This document shows, piece by piece, positions 6,795-11,690 of a DNA stretch of 11,690 bases. Location: assembly GCA_038239195.1 (NCBI GenBank), contig JBBSEZ010000320.1, positions 1 through 11,690 on the forward strand. The letters run 5' to 3'. The first letter of the stretch is position 1; each line of letters begins with the position of its first letter. The notes under the pieces were generated by a model. It was not told the DNA's origin, did no database searches, and worked only from the letters and a program-made list of their open reading frames with translations. A program made the translations under genes and the position numbers. Source of the stretch: JBBSEZ01 sp038239195. GTDB lineage: Bacteria; Planctomycetota; Planctomycetia; Gemmatales; Gemmataceae.

Positions 6795-8414
6795 ATGGAC
6801 ATGGACAAACTCGTCTCGCTGTGCAAACGTCGTGGGTTCCTCTTTCAGTCGAGCGAGATTTACGGCGGGCTCAACGGCTTCTGGGACTACGGGCCCCTCG
6901 GGGTGGAACTGAAGCGCAACGTCAAGGAGGCCTGGTGGCGCGACATGATCACCAGCCACGACGACCTCGCCGCCCCCGCTTCGGCGCCGCAGGCCTTCCA
7001 GATGGTCGGGCTCGACTGCTCCATCATCATGCACCCGCAGGTCTGGAAGTGCTCGGGGCACTACGACCTCTTCCACGACTACATGGTCGATTGCCGCGAA
7101 TCGAAGAAACGCTATCGCCACGATCAGGTGCAAGGGCGCTGGGTTGAAGCCAAGGAGCGAAAGGCGTTCGTGACCGTCCTGCCCGAGAGCGATGCCCCGG
7201 CTGTCGAGATCGAGCACAAGGCCCTCAAGTTCTTCAACCTGCGGGCCAAGCAGGTCGATCAACTCCACTGGGAGGGGCCGGTGGCGTCGCTCACCACCGT
7301 CAAGGACTTTGCCCAGGTGCTGGCGCCGGACGCCAAGGAACTGGGGACGTTGACCCCGCCGCGCGAGTTCAACCTGATGTTCAAGACGATCATCGGGGCG
7401 CTGGGGGGGGAGGAAGACTCGGCGTTCCTGCGGCCGGAGACGGCCCAGGGGATCTTCGTCAACTTCAAGAACGTCCTCGATAGCAGCCGGGTCAAGATAC
7501 CGTTCGGGATCGCCCAGATGGGGAAGAGCTTCCGCAACGAGATCACCCCGCGCCACTTCACCTTCCGCTCCCGCGAGTTCGAGCAGATGGAGATCGAGTT
7601 CTTCTGCAACCCCAAGGAGTCGCCAGCCTGGTATCAGTACTGGCGCGACCGGCGCTACAACTGGTATCTGAGTCTCGGGCTGGCCCGCGAGCGCTTGCAG
7701 CTTCGCGAACACCACGCCGAAGAACTCAGCCACTACTCCTGCGGCACGGCCGACGTCGAGTACGCCTTCCCGTTCCTGCCGCAGGGGGAGTTCGGGGAGC
7801 TCGAGGGGGTCGCTCACCGCGGGGACTTCGACCTGCGCAGTCACATGGAGGGGAAGCTCGTCCGCAAGGACGGGCAACTCGTCGTGGAGACGACGCCCGA
7901 TGGCAAGCCGCGCCACCGGGGGAGCGGGAAAGACCTCAGTTACTTCGACGAACTGACGCGCGAGCGATACGTCCCGCACGTCATCGAGCCCTCGGCGGGG
8001 GCCGACCGGGCGACGCTGGCCTTTCTGTGCGAGGCCTACCAGGAGGACAAGGTGCCCGACGAGAACGGCAAGTTGACGGAGCGCACGTATCTCAAGTTCC
8101 ACCCGCGCCTGGCGCCGATCAAGGCGGCGGTCTTCCCGCTGCACAACAAGGACGAGGCCCAGCAGGCGGTGGCCCAGAAGCTCTATCGCCGACTCAAGCG
8201 AGACTTCAACGTCTTCTTCGACGACAAGGGCGCCGTCGGGCGGCGCTATCGCCGCCAGGACGAGGCCGGGACGCCCTACTGCTTCACGATCGACCAGCAG
8301 ACGGCCGAGGACGGCACCGTCACCCTCCGCGACCGCGACACGCTCGTGCAGTCGCGCGTGGCGGTCGAGGCGGCGGCGGACGAACTGCGGAAGTTACTGC
8401 AGCCGACGCAATGA
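6795..8414 (+). CDS. glyQS: Glycine--tRNA ligase, dimeric class II type
   Basis: This 539-residue cytoplasmic enzyme attaches glycine to tRNA-Gly. It is the single-chain alpha2 type, not the alpha2beta2 type. The N-terminus Leu-Cys-Lys-Arg-Arg-Gly-Phe ... Ser-Ser-Glu-Ile-Tyr-Gly-Gly is diagnostic. Class II motif 1 region Arg-Pro-Glu-Thr-Ala-Gln-Gly is near 213, motif 2 Phe-Arg-Asn-Glu-Ile-Thr-Pro-Arg at 246-253, and motif 3 Glu-Pro-Ser-Ala-Gly-Ala-Asp-Arg at 398-405. The anticodon-binding domain fills about 435-539 and includes Gly-Arg-Arg-Tyr-Arg-Arg-Gln-Asp-Glu. The start is chosen at ATG 6795 because family similarity begins there; ATG 6801 is equally possible, and the upstream GTG at 6747 adds residues unlike the family. 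No strong ribosome binding site is visible. It lies 51 nt after comB and is probably co-transcribed. Confidence 0.95.
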   Translation: MDMDKLVSLCKRRGFLFQSSEIYGGLNGFWDYGPLGVELKRNVKEAWWRDMITSHDDLAAPASAPQAFQMVGLDCSIIMHPQVWKCSGHYDLFHDYMVDCRESKKRYRHDQVQGRWVEAKERKAFVTVLPESDAPAVEIEHKALKFFNLRAKQVDQLHWEGPVASLTTVKDFAQVLAPDAKELGTLTPPREFNLMFKTIIGALGGEEDSAFLRPETAQGIFVNFKNVLDSSRVKIPFGIAQMGKSFRNEITPRHFTFRSREFEQMEIEFFCNPKESPAWYQYWRDRRYNWYLSLGLARERLQLREHHAEELSHYSCGTADVEYAFPFLPQGEFGELEGVAHRGDFDLRSHMEGKLVRKDGQLVVETTPDGKPRHRGSGKDLSYFDELTRERYVPHVIEPSAGADRATLAFLCEAYQEDKVPDENGKLTERTYLKFHPRLAPIKAAVFPLHNKDEAQQAVAQKLYRRLKRDFNVFFDDKGAVGRRYRRQDEAGTPYCFTIDQQTAEDGTVTLRDRDTLVQSRVAVEAAADELRKLLQPTQ

Positions 8415-8420
8415 GGTTGA

Positions 8421-8507
8421 GAGGCGAGCGGGGGGGCGTAAGTCCCCTATTGAAGGCGCCGCTGTTGTAGGCGCTCCAACAGGGGGCTTACGCCCTCCGC
8501 TCGCCTC
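8421..8507 (+). repeat. 87-nt near-complete palindrome between convergent genes (element B)
   Basis: The left arm starting GAGGCGAGCGGGGG (from 8421) pairs with the right arm ending CTCCGCTCGCCTC (to 8507). The inner part CGTAAGTCCCCT (8437-8448) matches AGGGGGCTTACG (8481-8492) with one G-T pair. Pairing continues weakly through TTG and GGCGCC to a loop of about nine bases near 8461-8469. One bulge and one mismatch interrupt the outer stem. It starts 6 nt after the glyQS stop and ends 13 nt before the stop of the opposing gene, so it could act as a two-way terminator. No T-tract is present on either side. From memory, the CGTAAG ... CTTACG pattern recurs in Gemmata-type genomes; this is not proven here. 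Confidence 0.7.
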
Positions 8508-8520
8508 CTTCTGCGCCGCC

Positions 8521-8790
8521 TCACTTGCGCTTCGTCGGCGCATCGACGCCGAGCCCCATGATGAGGACGGCGACGAGCACGTGCTTGGCGACGGACAGCC
8601 CGACGATGGCGGGGATGATCCCGAACGTGCAGACCCAGCCGGTGGCGAGCACGGTGACGATCGTGGCGAACACCTGCGTCACGCGCAGGCGGAACTTTCG
8701 GGCGCCATCGTTGTCGTCCAGAGCGAGATTCGGCGGGCGCGGCGGCGGGGCTAGCACGGCCATGCGGGTAGGCCCCCGAAAGTAGTTCAT
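8521..8790 (-). CDS. Small two-helix membrane protein, unknown function
   Basis: This encodes 89 residues. A Pro- and charge-rich N-terminal part of about 33 residues is followed by two hydrophobic segments (about residues 37-58 and 60-82), and it ends in a Lys-Arg-Lys tail. The pattern predicts a small inner-membrane protein. I do not recognise the family. Translation could start at 8790 or at an in-frame ATG at 8763 (80 residues). The longer form has a GAGGG about 12-16 nt upstream, while the shorter has only a GGGGG tract, so the choice is open. It faces glyQS tail to tail and follows the lipoprotein gene by 75 nt. A candidate promoter in that gap suggests it may be transcribed on its own. 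The clear membrane pattern and the fit between flanking elements argue that it is real. Confidence 0.65.
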   Translation of the reverse strand: MNYFRGPTRMAVLAPPPRPPNLALDDNDGARKFRLRVTQVFATIVTVLATGWVCTFGIIPAIVGLSVAKHVLVAVLIMGLGVDAPTKRK

Positions 8791-8799
8791 CGAGCAAAC

Positions 8800-8816
8800 G
8801 GCCCTCGGCGAGGGCC
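8800..8816 (-). promoter_or_regulatory. Leader hairpin before the small membrane protein gene
   Basis: GGCCCTC and GAGGGCC form a perfect 7-bp stem with a 3-nt loop in the short leader. It lies 9 nt from the ATG at 8790 and would include the only purine-rich ribosome binding candidate. It could lower initiation at 8790 and favour the start at 8763. A role is inferred only. Confidence 0.3.
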
Positions 8817-8826
8817 TGCCACTCTA

Positions 8827-8856
8827 TTCATAATCCAAAACCGCCCCGCCAGGCAA
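8827..8856 (-). promoter_or_regulatory. Candidate promoter for the small membrane protein gene
   Basis: On the minus strand TTGCCT (8856-8851) and TATGAA (8832-8827) are 18 nt apart, in the only AT-rich patch of this neighbourhood. Transcription would begin near 8820, leaving a leader of about 30 nt. Both hexamers match the sigma-70 consensus at four of six positions. Confidence 0.35.
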
Positions 8857-8865
8857 GGGCCTCCT

Positions 8866-9987
8866 TCATCCTTCCGGGGCGGGCAGCGTCTGGACGACCG
8901 CCTTCTTGCCCTCGGCGATGCGCACCACGAACAGCCGGCGCAGCGGTTGGCCATCCTTCCACGTCACCGGCCCGGTCAGCGACTCGAACGTCTCGCGCGC
9001 CTTCAAGACCTCGCGGACGCGCGTCCCCTTGGCGTTACCCGCTTCCTGGAGAACGGCGAACAGCAGCCGCGCGCCGTCGTAGGCCTGCGCGGCCGGGAGG
9101 TCGAGCGGCTGGCGAAACCGCTCCCGATAGCGCGCGGCCAGGGCCTTGCCCTCCGCCGTCAGGCCGGCGTGCGCGAAGACCGTCACGAGATAGAGTCGGG
9201 GGTCGCCGGGCGCGTCGCGCCGAATCGCGTCGATGCCCACGTCTTCCCCGCCGTGCAGGACCGGCCCGCGCCATCCGGCCTGGCGCAGCGCGGCGCGGAG
9301 CCGGCGGAAGTCGCGGCCGTTCGCGGCCAGCAGCACGACGTCCGGCTTCCAGGCGACGACGCGCTTCACCAGTTCCGCCTGCTCTGGCTCGCGCTCGCAG
9401 TCCCACCGGGCCAGAGCCGTGCCGCTGTTCGGCCACTCGTTGACAAAGGCCTCGGCGAGGGCCGTCGCGACGGGGCCCCGGCTGTCGGTGAGTAGGGCGG
9501 CCCGCGCCCCTTTCAACTGGCGCTGCGCGTAGCGGGCGAGGGCGCGTCCGCGGGCGTCGGGGCGCGCACCCAGGCCCACGGTCCCTTCGCCGGGCGAGGC
9601 CGCGGCAAGCTCGGCGAGAACGATTGCGGGAGCGGAGTAGGGCCGGGCTGCCTGGAGTTGCTTGGCGGCGAGGGCATCGGGGCTGCCGAGGAGCCCGACT
9701 ACCTTGTTCACCGCCAGGAGCCGGACCGTTTCGCCCTTCAGCGTTTCGACGTCCCCCCGGCCATCGGCGTGCCGGACGGCGAGCGGGCGGCCCGCCATCG
9801 TGGTGCCGGCGGCCTGCGCGTCCTCGACCGCCAGCAAGATGCCCTGGCGCGCGGACTGGCCGAGGGCGCGTTCCGGGCCGCTCAGGGGCGCCACGTGGCC
9901 GACCCAGACCGGCTCCGGCGCCTTGCGCGTCGAGCAACCGACCAGCAGGAGCAACAACGCGCTTTGACAGCGCCTCGACGTTCCCAT
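8866..9987 (-). CDS. Substrate-binding lipoprotein, branched-chain amino acid ABC type (Peripla_BP_6-like)
   Basis: This is a 373-residue periplasmic-binding-protein fold of the LivK class. A lipoprotein signal peptide runs from Arg5-Arg6 through a poly-Leu core to the lipobox Leu-Val-Gly-Cys, with lipidated Cys18, so it should be membrane-anchored outside the cytoplasm. The mature part begins Gly-His-Val-Ala-Pro-Leu-Ser-Gly-Pro, the usual first strand of these proteins, followed by Ala-Arg-Gln-Gly-Ile-x-Leu-Ala-Val-Glu-Asp. The C-terminal Leu-Thr-Gly-Pro-Val-x-Trp also fits. The ligand is not predictable. The start at 9987 is chosen for the signal peptide and the GGAG about 9 nt upstream; an in-frame ATG at 10023 would precede the likely transcription start. 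No permease or ATPase genes are adjacent, so it may act as a sensor or partner with a distant transporter. Confidence 0.85.
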   Translation of the reverse strand: MGTSRRCQSALLLLLVGCSTRKAPEPVWVGHVAPLSGPERALGQSARQGILLAVEDAQAAGTTMAGRPLAVRHADGRGDVETLKGETVRLLAVNKVVGLLGSPDALAAKQLQAARPYSAPAIVLAELAAASPGEGTVGLGARPDARGRALARYAQRQLKGARAALLTDSRGPVATALAEAFVNEWPNSGTALARWDCEREPEQAELVKRVVAWKPDVVLLAANGRDFRRLRAALRQAGWRGPVLHGGEDVGIDAIRRDAPGDPRLYLVTVFAHAGLTAEGKALAARYRERFRQPLDLPAAQAYDGARLLFAVLQEAGNAKGTRVREVLKARETFESLTGPVTWKDGQPLRRLFVVRIAEGKKAVVQTLPAPEG

Positions 9988-10021
9988 CTCCACTTTCTCC
10001 GTTCCCGGCGGGCGTTCAGGC

Positions 10022-10030
10022 ATTCTAGCA
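10022..10030 (-). promoter_or_regulatory. Extended -10 promoter candidate for the lipoprotein gene
   Basis: The minus strand reads TGCTAGAAT, an extended -10 element with TAGAAT matching TATAAT at five of six positions. No good -35 box lies 16-18 nt upstream, which is acceptable for extended -10 promoters. Transcription would start near 10015, giving a leader of about 28 nt before ATG 9987 and excluding the longer start at 10023. Confidence 0.4.
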
Positions 10031-10073
10031 AGGATGGGGGCCGGGAAATCGTGGGGGACCGTCCAGATTGCCC

Positions 10074-10102
10074 TTGCGGTCCCGGGGCGAGGTTGGAATA
10101 GT
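10074..10102 (+). promoter_or_regulatory. Weak candidate promoter for the S53 peptidase gene
   Basis: TTGCGG (10074-10079) and AATAGT (10097-10102) are spaced by 17 nt in the divergent spacer, about 58 nt before the peptidase start. The match is partial (three and four of six bases). No better alternative was seen in this GC-rich spacer. Confidence 0.25.
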
Positions 10103-10143
10103 GCGGCCCAAGATCGCCCCCCCTCGCGCTCACCCCGGAACAG

Positions 10144-10150
10144 ACGGAGG
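10144..10150 (+). promoter_or_regulatory. Ribosome binding site that fixes the S53 peptidase start
   Basis: ACGGAGG lies 9 nt before ATG 10160. It rules in this start over the in-frame ATG at 10034, which would add 42 residues of Arg-rich sequence and begin upstream of the candidate promoter. Confidence 0.7.
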
Positions 10151-10159
10151 GCCCCCGCC

Positions 10160-11557
10160 ATGTCCGAGCTCACGTGGTCTCCCAGCGGCGCGCGCCGCCC
10201 GCGCCCGCTGCGGACGATCCGCCTCTCCCTCGAGGCCCTCGAAGGCCGCGACCTGCCCTCCGGCAGTGCCCTCCCGCCGCCCATCATCCTGCCCCAGGCC
10301 ACGCTCCATCCCTTCGACAGCAGCGGCGCGCAGGCCCTCCTGACGCCCAACATGGTCCGGCACGCCTACGGCTTCGACAAGCTGCCGTACGACGGGACCG
10401 GGCAGACCATCGCCATCGTCGATGCCTACGACGACCCGATGATCGCTCGCGACCTGCGCACCTTCAACGCCGTGGAGGGGCTCCCCAACTCGCCGTTCAT
10501 CAAGATCGCGCTCGGCAACCCTCCGGTCGATCCGATCTGGGCCGGCGAGACCGCGCTGGACGTCGAGTGGGCCCACGCCCTCGCCCCCCGGGCCACCATC
10601 CTCCTCGTCGAGGCCGCCTCCAGCAGCAGCACCGACCTGCTCGCCGCCGTGGACGTCGCGCGCACCTATCCGGGCGTCGGCGCGATCTCGATGAGCTGGG
10701 GCGGCGGGGAGTTCACCACCGAGGGGAGCAACGATAGCCATTTCACCACCCCGGCCGGGCACATTGGCGGTTTCTCGTTCCCTGGGAAGCCGCGGCCCCT
10801 GGCGGGCGGCATCACCTTCGTGGCGGCCTCCGGCGACAACGGCAGCGTCGAGTGGCCGGCGGCCTCGCCCAACGTCCTGGCCGTTGGCGGGACCACCCTG
10901 CGCACCGACAGCGCCGGCAACTACCTCGGCGAGTCTTCCTGGTCGCAGAGCGGCCACGGGCTGAGCGCCTTCGAGACGGCCCCGCCGTGGCAGCCCGGCG
11001 GCAAGCGGAGCACGCCCGACGTATCGTACGACGGCGACCCCGCCAGCGCGCTCCTCGTCTACAACAGTCAGCCCGACGCCCACGGCGCAGTCGGCTGGTT
11101 CCGCGTCGGGGGCACCAGCGCTGGCGCCCCGCAGTGGGCGGCGCTGATCGCGCTGGCCGACCAGGCCCGCGCTGGCGCGGGGATCGGCTCGCTGGCCAAC
11201 GCCCAGGCCGCCCTCTACGCGCTGCCCGCTGCCGACTTCTACGGCAACTCCGCTCCCGCCGGCGCGCTGGCCGCAGCGGGCTACAACCCCCTCATCGGGC
11301 TCGGCAGCCCCCACGCCAACCTCGTCGTCGGCGTCCTCCTCGGCGCCAGCTCAACCGCGCCGGCCAACACCAGCACGGCCAGGCCGGCCGGCTCCTCCTC
11401 GGCCGCGCCACGGGCGCTGACTGCCGCAGAAGGTGCGTGGCTGGCCCCCCAGGAAGGCGGTTTCGACGCGGTGCTCTGGGCGCGACTCCGCACCCGCGAG
11501 GCTCGCCCGGGGCTGAGCTTCGAGAACAGATTGGTGATCGATGAGGCCCCCGCCTAG
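10160..11557 (+). CDS. S53 family (sedolisin) serine-carboxyl peptidase, no propeptide
   Basis: This is a 465-residue protease of the sedolisin family, acid-active endopeptidases with a Ser-Glu-Asp active site. Residues 22-33 carry Leu-Ser-Leu-Glu-Ala-Leu-Glu-Gly-Arg-Asp-Leu-Pro, the N-terminal motif of many Gemmataceae exported proteins, preceded by an Arg-rich start. The catalytic domain begins near 60 with Leu-Thr-Pro-Asn-Met-Val-Arg-x-Ala-Tyr. Active-site residues are Glu130 and Asp134 (Gly-Glu-Thr-Ala-Leu-Asp), oxyanion Asp226 (Ser-Gly-Asp-Asn-Gly) and nucleophile Ser320 (Gly-Gly-Thr-Ser-Ala-Gly-Ala-Pro). The roughly 180-residue inhibitory propeptide usual in the family is absent. In the C-terminal calcium-binding region the usual Asp before the Gly-Leu-Gly-Ser-Pro turn appears to be Asn. 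A Ser/Thr/Ala/Pro-rich linker and a tail of about 50 residues follow. It is transcribed divergently from the lipoprotein gene. Confidence 0.9.
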   Translation: MSELTWSPSGARRPRPLRTIRLSLEALEGRDLPSGSALPPPIILPQATLHPFDSSGAQALLTPNMVRHAYGFDKLPYDGTGQTIAIVDAYDDPMIARDLRTFNAVEGLPNSPFIKIALGNPPVDPIWAGETALDVEWAHALAPRATILLVEAASSSSTDLLAAVDVARTYPGVGAISMSWGGGEFTTEGSNDSHFTTPAGHIGGFSFPGKPRPLAGGITFVAASGDNGSVEWPAASPNVLAVGGTTLRTDSAGNYLGESSWSQSGHGLSAFETAPPWQPGGKRSTPDVSYDGDPASALLVYNSQPDAHGAVGWFRVGGTSAGAPQWAALIALADQARAGAGIGSLANAQAALYALPAADFYGNSAPAGALAAAGYNPLIGLGSPHANLVVGVLLGASSTAPANTSTARPAGSSSAAPRALTAAEGAWLAPQEGGFDAVLWARLRTREARPGLSFENRLVIDEAPA

Positions 11558-11575
11558 ATAACCGTTTCGCAAGTG

Positions 11576-11654
11576 GCCGCCCGTCTGGCAGCCCGAAGCG
11601 CAAGCCACGGAGAAGAAATCCTTCGCAGGCGCGTCGGGCTGCCAGACGGGCGGC
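11576..11654 (+). repeat. 79-nt palindrome after the S53 peptidase gene, possible terminator (element C)
   Basis: Arms 11576-11596 and 11634-11654 are perfectly complementary over 21 nt (from GCCGCCCGTCTGG on the left). A further GCGC pair (11598-11601 with 11629-11632) extends the stem past a bulge. The loop contains GAAGAAATCCTTC, which can form its own small hairpin. It begins 19 nt after the peptidase stop, so termination is a natural role, but no T-tract follows. The loop-side text CGAAGCGCAAGC resembles a repeat motif I associate with planctomycete intergenic DNA; this is from memory only. Confidence 0.7.
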
Positions 11655-11667
11655 GCGCGCAGCGTCG

Positions 11668-11690
11668 CCCGGCGCGCTCGGTGCGCCGGG
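11668..11690 (+). repeat. Inverted repeat at the window edge
   Basis: CCCGGCGC (11668-11675) and GCGCCGGG (11683-11690) are perfectly complementary around a 7-nt loop. The window ends at the last base of the right arm, so the structure may be part of a longer palindrome. In such GC-rich DNA an 8-bp stem alone is not strong evidence. Confidence 0.4.

Noticed and set aside
5091..8144. Minus-strand open frame of 1017 codons across the kinase, comB and glyQS
   Set aside because: It lies antisense to three genes with clear family motifs. High GC at third positions removes stop codons on the opposite strand. Its translation is rich in Arg, Gly, Leu and Ala and shows no domain.
8415..8520. Possible small RNA or CRISPR-like unit between convergent genes
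   Set aside because: There is one palindrome only, with no repeat-spacer pattern and no promoter seen inside it. It is better explained as a REP-like terminator element.
9988..10353. N-terminal extension of the lipoprotein gene by 122 residues
   Set aside because: It would bury the lipoprotein signal peptide inside the protein and overlap the S53 gene. The -10 element at 10022-10030 also argues for a start downstream of it.
10130..11314. Minus-strand frame opposite the S53 peptidase gene
   Set aside because: The plus-strand protease carries all four active-site residues. The opposite frame is Gly/Arg/Ala-rich with no motif.

Overview
This window is very GC-rich chromosomal DNA, most likely from a planctomycete of the Gemmata group. 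The main clues are the N-terminal L-x-L-E-x-L-E-x-R-x-L-P-S motif of the secreted S53 peptidase (typical of Gemmataceae exported proteins), secreted DUF3352-like and esterase proteins of planctomycete type, a serine/threonine kinase with an N-terminal zinc ribbon and an exported C-terminal domain, and long palindromes in the spacers. Taxonomy is inferred from these features and was not tested by a search.

Layout. 1-312 is the C-terminal end of an unassigned gene. A plus-strand series follows: a secreted DUF3352-like protein (378-2114), a secreted alpha/beta-hydrolase (2308-4350), a transmembrane Ser/Thr protein kinase (4374-5999), a ComB-family 2-phosphosulfolactate phosphatase (6009-6743) and a class II dimeric-type glycyl-tRNA synthetase (6795-8414). 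Gaps between the last four genes are 23, 9 and 51 nt, so 2308-8414 is probably one transcript, perhaps started by a promoter near 2228-2256. Two minus-strand genes follow: a small two-helix membrane protein (8521-8790) and a lone substrate-binding lipoprotein of the branched-chain amino acid type (8866-9987). A divergent 172-nt spacer then leads to an S53 (sedolisin) serine-carboxyl peptidase gene (10160-11557). There is no gene-free stretch over 300 nt.

The genes do not form an obvious single pathway. The clearest themes are envelope or exported functions (DUF3352-like protein, esterase, kinase ectodomain, lipoprotein, S53 peptidase) and an unexpected grouping of a sensor kinase, a sulfonate-metabolism phosphatase and an essential aminoacyl-tRNA synthetase. 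I see no defence system, CRISPR array, insertion sequence, tRNA or rRNA.

The most striking unexplained structure is a set of long imperfect palindromes that fill spacers at gene 3' ends (2114-2199, 8421-8507, 11576-11654; a weaker one at 318-357 and a possible further one at the window edge). They are 79-87 nt long, have no poly-T tract, and look like repetitive extragenic palindromes that may also end transcription.
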